A DNA stretch of 64,000 nucleotides, taken from assembly GCA_963745595.1 (NCBI GenBank), contig CAVUYB010000011.1, forward strand, positions 123,393-187,392, in the 5' to 3' direction. Positions within the stretch are counted from its first letter, which is position 1, and every line of letters begins with the position of its first letter. This document shows, piece after piece, positions 37,295 to 46,704 of this stretch. The DNA is from DASZUK01 sp963745595. GTDB lineage: Bacteria > Actinomycetota > Acidimicrobiia > Acidimicrobiales > RAAP-2. A model generated the notes under the pieces. It was not told where the DNA came from. It was given only the letters and a program-made list of their open reading frames with translations, and searched no databases. A program made the translations under genes and the position numbers.

Positions 37295-38526
37295 AGCCGG
37301 CCGGCGCCAAGGTCACGGTCGGCCTGGCCATGATCGTCAAGAACGAGGCCGTCACGCTGCCCCGCCTGGCCGCATCGCTCGACAGCCAGCTCGACCACTG
37401 GACGATCGTCGACACGGGCAGCACCGACGCCACGGTCGAGGTCGCGGCGGCGGTCTTCGACGGCGTGCCCGGCGAGGTCGTCCAGGATGAGTGGCGAGGC
37501 TACGGGCCGTCGCGCAACGTCGCGGCTCTCCACCGCCCGGCCGCACACCGACTGGGTGATGACGCTCGACGCCGACGACACGTTCCACGGCGAGATGGAG
37601 CGGTCGATGCCCGACGAGTTCGACGGCGTCGAGGCCGTCTACCGGGTCGAGCCGCTCCGCTACTGGGTGCCGCGGCTCGTCCGGGCCGACACCGAGTGGG
37701 CGTGGCACGGGCGGGCCCACGAGTACCTGGCCCGGACCGGCGGTCCGAGTCGTCTCTTCCGGACGGCCGCGTTCGCGATCGAGCACCACGCGGACGGCGG
37801 CAACCGGGCCAGCAAGTTCGAGCGGGAGCTGGCGCTCCTCCAGGCCGACCACCGGGACCACCCGGACGATCCCCGGACGACGTTCTACTTGGCCCGAACG
37901 TACGAGGACGGTGGCGAGCCGACCGGGCGGCGACGTGGTACCGCCGGCGCATGAGCAGCCGGCTGGGACGAGGAGACGTGGTACGCCCGCTGGCGGCGGC
38001 ATCTGCCTCCTCGCCGGCGGCCGGACCGACGAGGCCGGACCAACGAGGACGGCCGACGGGGCCGGACCGACGAGGGCCGGACCGACGAGGGCCGGCGACG
38101 AGGCCGGACCGACGAGGGCCGGACCGACGAGGGCCGGACCGACGAGGGCCGGACCGACGAGGGCTGCGGGGTGCTCTGGAGCGCCTGGGGGGCGCGGCCG
38201 TGGCGGGCCGAGCCGCTGTGGTCCCTGGCCGAGCACTATCGCCTGGCATGGCCGAGTGGGCCCTCTCGTTCGAAGCCTGCGACCTGGCCCGCCGCCATTG
38301 CGGCGTCGGCGCGCCGGAGCCGGGGAACGGCTTCGGCGGCGACCGGCTCTTCGTCCACCTCGACGTCTACCAGTGGCGCATCGCCTACGAGCAGTCGATC
38401 AGCGCCTACTACGTCGGCGAACGCGACCTCGGCCGCTCGCTGGTGGCCGAGCTGCTGGCCCGGACGGACCTCCCCCCGGGCATCGTCGCCAACCTCGAGG
38501 AGAACCGCCGCTTCTACGACGTCTGA
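37291..38526 (+). CDS. family 2 glycosyltransferase with C-terminal helical region (frameshifted, contains 15-bp repeats)
   Basis: GT-A fold start: VTVGLAMIVKNEAVTLPRLAASL, then TIVDTGSTDATVEVAA and, after an indel near 37530, the donor-metal motif DWVMTLDADDTF. A middle part YRVEPLRYWVPRLVRADTEWAWHGRAHEYL and TFYLARTYEDGGEP match glycosyltransferases with TPR-like tails. More indels lie near 37918 and 38000. Between GRTDEA (38030) and GVLWSAWGARPWRAEPLWSLAEHYR (38168) the CDS is interrupted by a 15-bp tandem repeat block. The end, SFEACDLARRHCG to ENRRFYDV, is in frame to the TGA at 38526. Sugar donor and acceptor are unknown; ATG overlaps the inferred EF-G2 stop. Confidence 0.65.
   Translation: MKPAGAKVTVGLAMIVKNEAVTLPRLAASLDSQLDHWTIVDTGSTDATVEVAAAVFDGVPGEVVQDEWRGYGPSRNVAALHRPAAHRLGDDARRRRHVPRRDGAVDARRVRRRRGRLPGRAAPLLGAAARPGRHRVGVARAGPRVPGPDRRSESSLPDGRVRDRAPRGRRQPGQQVRAGAGAPPGRPPGPPGRSPDDVLLGPNVRGRWRADRAATWYRRRMSSRLGRGDVVRPLAAASASSPAAGPTRPDQRGRPTGPDRRGPDRRGPATRPDRRGPDRRGPDRRGPDRRGLRGALERLGGAAVAGRAAVVPGRALSPGMAEWALSFEACDLARRHCGVGAPEPGNGFGGDRLFVHLDVYQWRIAYEQSISAYYVGERDLGRSLVAELLARTDLPPGIVANLEENRRFYDV
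38018..38165. repeat. 15-bp tandem minisatellite inside glycosyltransferase gene
   Basis: Unit GGCCGGACCGACGAG, about eight copies, several exact and some degenerate (for example GGCCGGCGACGAG, shorter). Because 15 is a multiple of three, copy changes keep the frame and would add pentapeptides such as AGPTR or GRTDE. The unit is a duplication of the host gene's own GRTDEA-coding stretch at 38018-38032. Confidence 0.85.
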
Positions 38527-38679
38527 CGGTACGGCAGCCTGATCGCACGGCAGCCTGATGGCTGTGGCGCCTGGACATGCGACGGCCTGACCGAGGTCGG
38601 GGTGGATACCGCCCGACGGCACTCGAGCGAGCGACCGCGCCGACGGCACTCGAGCGGCGCGGCGGCCCGACGACGCCCG
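38527..38679. repeat. short direct repeats in convergent intergenic gap
   Basis: Between the glycosyltransferase and HIT genes are two direct-repeat pairs: ACGGCAGCCTGAT at 38531-38543 and 38547-38559, and CGACGGCACTCGAGCG at 38614-38629 and 38641-38656 (period 27). No gene or clear terminator is seen in the gap. The pairs may reflect slippage. Confidence 0.6.
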
Positions 38680-39207
38680 TCAGGCCCAGGCGGCGCGGAT
38701 CTTCTCCCAGGCCGTCGCCGAGCGACTCGGGCATGACCCGGACGCCGGCGACCGTCGTCATGAAGTTCGTGTCGCCGGACCAGCGGGGCAGGACGTGCAG
38801 GTGGAGGTGGCCGGGGATGCCCGGCCCCGGCGGCCCGCCCGAGGTTGGCGCCCGAGGTTCAGCCCGTCGGGCCGGTAGGCGGCGTCGAGCGCGCCGACGG
38901 CCGCGCCGGGTCGTCGCCCACAGCTCGGCCGACTCCGTCGTCGGTCAGCTCGTCCAGCTCGCCGACGTGGCGGACCGGGCAGGACGAGCAGGTGCCCGCT
39001 GGCGTACGGGTAGGCGTTGAGCACGGCGAACGTGAGCTCGCCGCGCCAGACGACGCCGTTGTCGACCGACGGCGGCCCGCTGGCCGCGATGCGGCAGAAG
39101 ACGCAGTCGCCGCCGTCGGCGCCGCCGTCGTCCGCCCGCTCGTGCTCGGTGGCCGCGGTCGACGTAGTCGTGCCGCCAGCCGGCCCAGAGCTGCTCGAGC
39201 GGCTCAC
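38680..39207 (-). CDS. HIT-family protein (heavily frameshifted)
   Basis: Histidine-triad nucleotide-binding protein of ~175 residues, the constant neighbour of thrS/pgsA in actinobacteria. GTG at 39207 overlaps the thrS TGA (GTGA). Reassembled pieces: LEQLWAGWRHDYV, GGDCVFCRIAASGPPSVDNGV, ELTFAVLNAYPYASGHLLVLP, then GIPGHLHLHVLPRWSGDTNF with the HxHxH triad, TTVAGVRVMPESL and the end ATAWEKIRAAWA before TGA at 38680-38682. At least four single-base indels (one near 38722) break it. The CxxC in VFCRI suggests a zinc-bearing HIT subgroup. Likely a dinucleotide hydrolase or phosphorylase. Confidence 0.78.
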
Positions 39208-41237
39208 GCTGGCCGGGCCCGGCTGGTCGTGCGGCCGACGTCCTCGAGCGACGCTCGGCGACGAAGTCGTCGACGGCCACGCCGCGCTCCGGGCCGGTCG
39301 CTGCCCCGGCGGTTGACCCCGACGGTCCCGGCCGCGACGTCGTCGTCGCCGACCACCAGCACGTAGGGGAGCTTCTGCGAGCTTGGCCCGGCGGATCCGG
39401 CCGCCGAGCGGCTCGTCGGCGTCGTCCGACGTCGACCCGCAGGCCGGCCGCCTCGCAGGCGGTCGGCGACCTCGCCGGCGTAGTCGTCGTGGTCGTCGCG
39501 GACCGGCAGGACCGCGGACCTGCCCGGGCGCGAGCCAGGTCGGGAAGGCGCCGGCGTAGTGCTCGAGCAGGATGGCGAAGAACCGCTCGACCGAGCCGAA
39601 CAGGGCCCGGTGGATCATGACCGGCCGGTGCCGGGCGTTGTCGGCGCCGACGTACTCCAGGCCGAAGCGCTGCGGGCAGCTGGAAGTCGAGCTGGATGGT
39701 CGACATCTGCCAGCGTCCGGCCGATGGCGTCGCGGACCTGGACGGAGATCTTCGGGCCGTAGAAGGCGCCGCCGCCCTCGTCCACGACGAGCTCGAGGTC
39801 CCTGCGCCTCGGCCGCCGGCGCGCAGCGCCTCGGTGGCCTCGTCCCACTCCTCGTCGCGTCCCGACGGCCTTGTCCTCGGGCCGGGTCGACAGCTCGAGG
39901 TAGAAGTCGTCGAGCCCGAAGTCGCGCAGCAGGTCGAGCACGAAGGCCAGCAGCGAGCCGAGCTCGTCGGCGCATCTGCTCGCGGCGTGCAGAAGATGTG
40001 GGCGTCGTCCTGGGTGAAGCCCGCGCACCCGGGTCAGCCCGTGGACGACGCCCGGACTTCTCGTAGCGGTAGACCGTCCCGAACTCGAAGAGCCGCATCG
40101 GCAGCTCGCGGTAGGAGCGCTGCCGGCTGCGGTAGATGAGGATGTGGAACGGGCAGTTCATCGGCTTGAGGTAGTACTCGCTGGCCGCCGTCGAGCTCCA
40201 TCGGCGGGTACATGCCCGTCGGCGAACCACTCCAGGTGGCCCGAGGTCTCGAACAGCTCGGCCTTGGTGATGTGCGGGCGTGTTGACGAACTCGTAGCCG
40301 GCCTCGACGTGGCGCTGGCGCGAGTAGTCCTCCATCAGCCGGCGGACGATGCCGCCCTTGGGGTGGAAGACGGCCAGGCCCGAGCCGATCTCGTCGGGGA
40401 AGGAGAACAGGTCGAGCTCGGCGCCGAGCTTGCGGTGGTCGCGCCGCTCGGCCTCCTCCAGCCGGTGCAGGTGCTCCGCCAGCGCCGCCTCGGACTCCCA
40501 GGCGGTGCCGTAGATGCGCTGCAGCTGCGGGCGCTTCTCGTCGCCGCGCCAGTACGCGCCGGCCACCCGCATGAGCTTGAAGTGCCCGAGCCGGCCGGTC
40601 GACGGCACGTGCGGGCCCACGGCACAGGTCGACGAACGTCGGCGAGTTGCGGTAGGTCGAGATGACCGGCCCGGTCGCCGGTCCGCCGGCGCGTCGCCGC
40701 GCCGGCGCGGCGTCGACCTCGTCGGCGCCCTCGCCGACCGCCTCGATGATCTCGCGCTTGAACGGCTGGTCGGCGAAGAGCGCCAGGCCCTCGTCGACGG
40801 TGTGCTCGTCGCGGACGAACGGCTGGTCCTCGGCGACGATCTCGCGCATCGCGGCCTCGATGCGGTCGAGGTCGTCGTCGCTGAAGTGGGCCCCGCCGGG
40901 CAGCTCGAAGTCGTAGTAGAAGCCGTCGTCGATCGACCGGGCCGATGGCGTAGTGGGCGCCCGGCCACAGCCGCAGCACCGCCTGGGCCAGCACGTGGGC
41001 GGTCGAGTGCCGCAGCACGTCGCGGCCGGCGTCGGACGACGTCGGTCACGATGGCCACCTCGGCCCCGTCGGGCAGCTCGGTCGACAGGTCCACCTCGTG
41101 CCCGTCGACGACGGCGGCCACCGCCGCCTTGGCCAGGCCGCGACCCGATGGCGGCGGCCAGGTCGCCGGCCGTCGACCCGGTCGGCCAGCTCCCTCGCCG
41201 AGCCGTCGGGGAGTCGCACCGTCACCGTCGCTGCCAT
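39204..41237 (-). CDS. thrS: threonyl-tRNA synthetase (heavily frameshifted)
   Basis: Class II synthetase of ~678 residues. ATG at 41237 (MAATVTVRLPDGSARELA). Order: TGS (VVDGHEVDLSTELPDGAEVAIV), editing domain (LRHSTAHVLAQAVLRLWPGAHYAIGP), catalytic core (EYLKPMNCPFHILIYR; RSYRELPMRLFEFGTVYRYEKSG), motif 3 region (MIHRALFGSVERFFAILLEHYAGAFPTWLAP) and anticodon domain. At least ten single-base indels are scattered through it, the highest density in the window, together with the HIT gene. Since thrS is essential, this stretch looks like low-quality sequence. It is divergent from the mug-type glycosylase gene across 159 bp. Confidence 0.88.
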
Positions 41238-41396
41238 GGTCGTCGTCTTTCGTCGTCGGGGCCGTCTGGACGTGCCGGCCCCGGGGCGACGGCCACGCCG
41301 GCCGGGGCTCGTGAGAGAGACAGCGTAGAACGACGCCACGGTCGAGCCGTCACCCCGGTTTCGGTCCCGCCAGGGCGAGCGTGGGAGCATGCGTCG

Positions 41397-41975
41397 GTGC
41401 CCCGCCTCCCTTCCGGGCGATCCGGCCCCTCCCGGCAGCTCGGCGCGGCCGAACTGGCGGCGGCCGAGGGAAAGACGGTGCCTGACGTCATCGGGCCCGA
41501 TCTCGACGTGCTGTTCTGCGGCATCAACCCCGGGCGGCGGTCCGGCGCGGTCGGCCATCACTTCGCCCACCCCGGCAACCGGTTCTGGAAGGTCCTCTAC
41601 GCGTCGGGGTTCACGGCCGAGCTGCTGACGCCGGACCGCGAACAGGAGCTGCTGCGGGTCGGCGTCGGCATCACGAACGTGGTGACCCGTACGACCGCCA
41701 CGGCCGCCGAGTTGTCGCGGGACGAGCTGCGAACGGGCGGTGCCGTGCTGGAGGCGAAGGTGGCCCGGTGGCGTCCGCAGGCGGTCGCGTTCCTCGGGAT
41801 GACCGCCTACCGGACCGCCTTCAGGCGACCGCAAGCGGGCATCGGAGAGCAGCCCGAACGGCTCGGGGCGGCCCGGCTGTGGGTGCTACCGAACCCGAGC
41901 GGCCTGCAGGGCCGGTACGGGATGGATCGCATCGTGGACGAGCTGACTGCCCTCCGGCTGGCGGTCGGCCACTGA
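41397..41975 (+). CDS. mug: mismatch-specific uracil/thymine DNA glycosylase (Mug/TDG family)
   Basis: Removes uracil or thymine from G:U and G:T mispairs. Intact, 192 residues from GTG 41397 (VPRLPSGRSGPSRQLGAAELA), with GGGAG 11 nt upstream. Motif A is DLDVLFCGINPGRRSGAVGHHF, the GNRFW contact follows in AHPGNRFWKVLYASGF, NVVTRTTATAAELSRDEL is a family stretch, and the minor-groove motif B is LWVLPNPSGLQGRYGMD. Upstream in-frame codons to 40953 are antisense shadow of thrS and were not used. Confidence 0.9.
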   Translation: MPRLPSGRSGPSRQLGAAELAAAEGKTVPDVIGPDLDVLFCGINPGRRSGAVGHHFAHPGNRFWKVLYASGFTAELLTPDREQELLRVGVGITNVVTRTTATAAELSRDELRTGGAVLEAKVARWRPQAVAFLGMTAYRTAFRRPQAGIGEQPERLGAARLWVLPNPSGLQGRYGMDRIVDELTALRLAVGH

Positions 41976-42013
41976 AACGTGCTCGGGGTCCGAGGCACCT
42001 ATCCGCTGAGCAC

Positions 42014-42588
42014 CTATCCAACGGGGCCACCCAGATGACGGGCGAGCGCCGAACGAACACCCCGTAGGTCGCCCCTCACGTCGTCGATCCGGCTGTTGAC
42101 CGCGGCGAAACCCGAGACGGTTTCCGCCCTCATGTCGTCGATCCGGCTGTTGACCGCGGCAAGGCCGGACGTCATGTCGGCCCTGACGTCGTCGATCCGG
42201 TGTTGACCGCGGCGAACCCTCTGGCCGTCTCCCCGGCGAGCCGGTCCAGGGCCTTGTCGAAGTGCCCGCCCTGCTCGGCGACCGGTCGTCGAGTGCTCGG
42301 CGGCCGTCGAACCGCAGTCGTCCGCTCGAACCGTGCGTCACCGGCAAACCGGTCGTCGAGGCCTCGGCGAACGACGGCCGGCTCGACGTGCTCGGGCCGG
42401 AACCGAGCGTCGACTCCCTCGGCCAGCCGCTCGAACCGGTGTCCACCGTTCGGCAACCGGTCGAACCGGTCGTCGACTCGTTCGACCAGTCGCTCGAACC
42501 GACCCTCGAGCCGGCAGAAGAGACGCCACATCCCTCCGGCGACCGCCACGCTCCCGGCGATCAGTACCCCGACTGCCGTCCAGTCCAT
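42014..42588 (-). CDS. membrane-anchored coiled-coil protein with 18-aa repeats (frameshifted)
   Basis: About 190 residues. ATG at 42588 starts a single membrane helix (WTAVGVLIAGSVAVAGGMWRLF), followed by heptad-like segments (RLEGRFERLVERVDDRFDRL, HFDKALDRLAGETARGFAA). The end is a repeat of 18 residues, SGLAAVNSRIDDMRAETV and SGFAAVNSRIDDVRGDL, then VRSALARHLGGPVG. The corresponding DNA, GTCGTCGATCCGG, recurs every 54 bp near 42080, 42134 and 42188; one base is missing near 42198, which breaks the frame. Further small indels in the middle are likely. Similar short TM-plus-coiled-coil proteins exist without a known function; a scaffold or surface-tethered fibre is possible. Confidence 0.55.
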
Positions 42589-42836
42589 TGCCGTCGTTGA
42601 TCCCACTGCTTCCCACCTCGTCGATCCGTGGATCGCATCAGACGATCCCCTTTCGTACCGTCGGGGCAGCTGTGGGCTCCGCCGACAGGGATCGCCGACA
42701 CCGTCGTGGCGACCACCCGGGATCTGGCAGGCCACCCGACCGACCAGTTCCACCCATCAAGGGGATGCTATCCAACGTGGCGCCGAGGCAACGACTCGAC
42801 GGGCGCGGAGGGCGAGGGGTGAGCGTAGCCGCTAGG

Positions 42837-42851
42837 CGGCGGCGTCCGCCG
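42837..42851 (-). terminator. possible hairpin at the end of mshC
   Basis: CGGCGG and CCGCCG pair around a CGT loop immediately after the mshC stop. There is no T-run on the minus strand, so it could be a weak intrinsic terminator or chance in GC-rich DNA. The rest of the gap up to 42588 shows nothing recognisable. Confidence 0.25.
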
Positions 42852-42852
42852 T

Positions 42853-44014
42853 TCAGAGGTCGATGCCGAGCAGCGCCGCGCCGGCCGCCACCGACCGGCC
42901 GGCCGCCGCACCGTCGTCGAGCGCGGCGAGCGCACCCGGGCGCGTCGAGGTCGTCGTCCAGCCGTTCGCGCACCGCGTCGAGGACCGGGTCGGCGCCCGA
43001 CGCGCCGGTCCGGGCGGCGCCGTCGACGGACGCACGCGGCGGGTCGGCCACCCGCCAGCGGGCCAGCCGCTCGGCCGCGACGGGCAGGTCGGCGTCGGTC
43101 CACTCCCAGTCGCCCCGGTAGTGGTGGCCGAGCAGGGCCACCCGGACGGCGGCCGGCTCCCAGTGCTTGACGAGGTCGCCGACGAAGACGAGGTTGCCGA
43201 GCGACTTCGACATCTTCGTCCCGTCGAGGCCGACGAGGCCGACGTGGAGCCAGTGCCGCACGAACCGCCGGCCGGTGACCGACTCCGACTGGGCCGTCTC
43301 GCACTCGTGATGGGGAAAGACGAGGTCGCGGCCGCCGCCGTGGAGGTCGATCGTCTGGCCGAGCTCGCGCAGGACGAGGGCGGAGCACTCGATGTGCCAG
43401 CCCGGCCGGCCCGGGCCCCAGCGCGACTCCCAGCTCGGCTCGTCCGGCAGCGACGGCTGCCACAGCACGAAGTCGAGCGGGTCGCGCTTGTTCGGGTCGT
43501 CCGGGTTGCCGCCGTGGACGGCCGCCAGCTCGAGCATCTCGGGCCGGTCGAAATGGCTGACGTCGCCGAACCCGGCGAACGTCGCGACCTCGAAGTAGAC
43601 CGCGCCGCCCGACTCGTAGGCGTGGCCGCTCTCGAGCGCGGCGCCGATCAACGAGAGGATGTCGGCGATGGCCGACGTCGCCCGCGGCTCGGCGGCCACC
43701 GGCAGCAGGCCGAGCGACGCCATGTCGGCGTCGAACCGGGCCATCTCCTCGGCCGCCAGGTCGAGGTAGTGGACGCCGAGCTCGCGGGCCTTGCGCAGGA
43801 TGTCGTCGTCGACGTCGGTGACGTTGCGGACGGACCGGACGCCGAACCCGAGGTCGCGCAGCCGCCGCTGCAGGACGTCGAAGGTCAGGTAGACGGCGGC
43901 GTGGCCGAGGTGGGCCGCGTCGTACGGGGTGATCCCGCAGGCGTAGAGCGTGGCGGTCGGCCCGGCCGGCTCGAACGGCACGACCGCGCCCCGCGCCGTG
44001 TCGTAGAGGCGCAT
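42853..44014 (-). CDS. mshC: mycothiol ligase MshC (Cys-GlcN-Ins ligase; frameshifted near C-terminus)
   Basis: ATP-dependent ligation of cysteine to glucosaminyl-inositol in mycothiol synthesis. About 387 residues, without the extra C-terminal domain of cysteinyl-tRNA synthetase. ATG at 44014 (MRLYDTARGAVVPFEP); GTG 44020 is an alternative. Signs: ATLYACGITPYDAAHLGHAAVYLTFD (zinc Cys plus HIGH-like HLGH), RPGWHIECSALVL, LDLHGGGRDLVFPHHE-like IDLHGGGRDLVFPHHECE, and KMSKSLGNLVFVGDLV. ITPYDAAHLGHA and the ending ALLGIDL favour MshC over CysS. One extra base near 42940 shifts the frame before LAALDDGAAAGRS. It follows the F420 oxidoreductase gene by 16 nt. Confidence 0.82.
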
Positions 44015-44030
44015 GCCCACCGTGGTGGCC

Positions 44031-44688
44031 TCAGATGCCGGCGAGCTTGAGGGTGCTGTGGACCCGGTGGCGGATGTTCAGGGTGATGCACACGGCGGTG
44101 AACGCCTCGACGGCCGCCGCCTGGCTCAGGCTGCCGGCATCGAGCGGCCGCAGCCCCTCGATCCGCTCGACCAGCTCGAGGGTGGCCTCCCGGGCCCCGT
44201 CGTCGTCGGCACAGACGAGCACGTCGGCCAGCAGGCCGGAGTCGAGGTTCTCCATCTCCGACGCCGGCAGGTGATGGAACGCGGCCGCCACCCGGCGAGC
44301 CGCGGCAGCGCCGCCTGGATGGCGGCGGCCATCGAGCCCCGGGGCGGGACGAGGGCCAGCATCTCCCGGCCTTCCTTCACGAGCGCGTTGACCATCGACA
44401 CGACGACCTTGCCGGCCAATGGCTCGGCCAGCGGCCCGGACGGTGGCGACGGCGCCGTCCCACGGGGTGGCCACGACGACGAGATCGGCGGCCGCCGCAC
44501 CGGCGTTGTCGGCGCCGCTGATCGAGCCGGGCGAACCGCCCGGACCACGCGCCGGCCACCTCGGCGGCCACCGACGCCGCCCGGTCGGCGTCGCGGGAGC
44601 CGATCGCCACCGCCAACCCGGCCGCGGCCAGCCGCACGGCCAGTCCCCGACCGGCCGGACCGGTCCCTCCGAGCACACCCACGTCCAT
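44031..44688 (-). CDS. NADPH-dependent F420 reductase (F420:NADP oxidoreductase; frameshifted)
   Basis: Transfers hydride between NADPH and cofactor F420. About 220 residues, ATG at 44688. Rossmann start MDVGVLGGTGPAGRGLAVRLA, then IGSRDADRAASVAAEV; DLVVVATPWDGAVATV; LAGKVVVSMVNALVKEG; AFHHLPASEMENLDSG; DVLVCADDDGAREATLELVERIEGLRPLDAG. Four indels between 44300 and 44530 put these pieces in different frames. Followed closely by mshC, giving a small cofactor/redox operon. The presence of this enzyme implies that the host makes F420. Confidence 0.78.
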
Positions 44689-44916
44689 CGGGTCACTGTC
44701 ACACGGGGCCGGCCGACGGCGCCAATCGGCGAAAGCCCGCCGGCCCGCCGACTAGCCGAAAACAGCCAACCGACAGCCAACCGGCAGGTATCGTTCGGGT
44801 CGTGACCGGAGACCAAGGGGGAGCCACGCGCCCGGGGACGACCCACGGCGGGCCCGCGGACGCAGACTCGCCGGGAGATCCAGTCGGCCCAGGCCCGCCA
44901 GCCCCGTAGCCCCGAG

Positions 44917-46622
44917 ATGAGCCGACGCTTCTTCCTCCGGCGTGTCGCCGCCTCGGGGGTGTCGTCGCCGTCGGGGCGGCCGGCTACGGCGTCTACGACG
45001 CGCTGTCCGGCAACGGCCCGAGCCCCGCCACCGCCGACCCCAAGTCGAAGGGCACGCCGAAGCGGACGGCGACGTCGACGACGATCGCCGGCCCGACCAC
45101 GGGAACCGTCGACGGCGTCACCATCCCGGTCTCCCCGGCCATCGTCGCCGAGAACGCCAAACCCGGCCACGCCTGGTGGGTGACGACGCCGCAGAACCCC
45201 GGCGACATCGAGGGGTACGCCAGCCAGGTCAGCGCGGTCGCCGGCGAAAAGGTCACACTCTTCGTCAGCACGAAGGCCCCGCAGTTCCACGTCGAGGCCT
45301 ACCGGATGGGCTACTACGGCGGGGTTGGCGGCCGGCTCGTCTGGCAGTCGGCCGAGGTCGCCGGGGCCCGCCAGCCGACACCGACGATCGTCGGCCCGAC
45401 CAACATGATCGAGTGCCAGTGGCAGCCGTCGATCACCGTCCCGATCACCGCGGCGTGGCCGTCGGGGGCCTACCTGCTCAAGCTGGTCGGCGCCGACACA
45501 GAGCAGCAGTTCGTCCCGCTGTGCGTTCGCGACGACTCGTCGACCGCGGCCGTCGTCATCCAGAGCAGTGTGACGACGTGGCAGGCCTACAACCGGTGGG
45601 GCGGCTACAGCCTCTACTACGGCAACCTCGACGGCTCGCTGTCGTTCACCCACGCCCCGGGCAACGGCGACTACACACACCGCTCGCGCATCGTCTCGTT
45701 CGACCGGCCGTACGACCACGACTGGGCGTCCGGCGCAGCCGACTTCGTCGGCAACGAGCTGCCGGTCATCTTCCACGCCGAGCATCTCGGTCTCGACGTG
45801 ACGTACTGGACGGACGTCGACCTCCACACACGGCCGCAGCTGCTGACAAACCACAAGGCGCTCGTCAGCCTCGGCCACGACGAGTACTGGTCGCTGCCCA
45901 TGCGCCAGGGCGCGCAGACCGCGCTGGCCAAGGGGACGAACCTGGCCTTCCTCGGCGCCAACGCCTGCTACCGCCAGATCCGGTTCCAGAGCTCGTCGGT
46001 CGGGCCGAACCGCCAGCAGATCTGTTACAAGGACGCCGCCGAGGACCCGATGAACGGCGTGAACGACGCCGTCGTCACCGGGCCGAGCTGGGAGTCGCCG
46101 CCGACGTCGTGGAAGGAGAGCGCGCTCATCGGCAACATGTACCAGGACGTCGCGGCCACAGCCAACATGGTCGTCGCCGACGCGTCGTCCTGGCTGCTGG
46201 CCGGCACCGGCCTGACGAGCGGCCAGCAGCTGCCTCACGTCGTCGTCGGCGAGTTCGACCGGTACGTCCCGGGCGGGACCGGGCCGGCCAACGTCGACGT
46301 GATCGCCCACTCGATCGTGCCCAACCGGGGGGGCAACTACTCCGACGTCACGTGGTACACGGCGTCGGGCGGCGGCGGGGTCTTCGCCAGCGGGAACGCC
46401 AGCTGGGTCGGCAACCTCGTCGACTGCCCGCTCATCCCCCCGAACGTTCTGCCGGAGCCGAACCCGGCGGTCAACGCCGCCCTCCAGCGGGTCATGCTCA
46501 ACCTCTACTCGGTGATCGGCGCCGGGCCGGCCAGCGCCAGCCAACCGTCGCAGGGCAACTGGCAGGCCGTCTACTCCGGGGCCGGATCGATCAGCGCCCC
46601 GGCCCAGAACAACGCCTCCTGA
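44917..46622 (+). CDS. Tat-exported DUF6605 / N,N-dimethylformamidase-beta-like protein (frameshifted)
   Basis: About 568 residues. The N-terminus MSRRFFLRRVAAS is a twin-arginine signal (SRRFFLR), followed after one missing G in the run at 44955-44959 by a hydrophobic stretch VVAVGAAGYGVYDALSG. The mature part opens HAWWVTTPQNPGDIEGYASQVSAV and contains VEAYRMGYYGGVGGRLVWQS, VIQSSVTTWQAYNRWGGYSLY, TDVDLHTRPQLLTNHKALVSLGHDEYWSLP, LAFLGANACYRQIRFQ and SDVTWYTASGGGGVFASGN. The SLGHDEYWS motif is typical of DUF6605. The catalytic activity of most members is unknown. Secreted folded enzyme, cofactor possible. Confidence 0.75.
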
Positions 46623-46704
46623 TCTGTCCGACCCACCCGACCGGCCCGATCCGCCGACGCCCGGCCGGCCGGAGACGCCGACCGGCGACGGGCATACTGC
46701 TCCG

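Noticed and set aside
38018..38165. 15-bp repeats as a CRISPR or replication-origin iteron set
   Set aside because: Units are contiguous, inside a glycosyltransferase gene and derived from its own codons; no spacers, no AT-rich origin or dnaA box.
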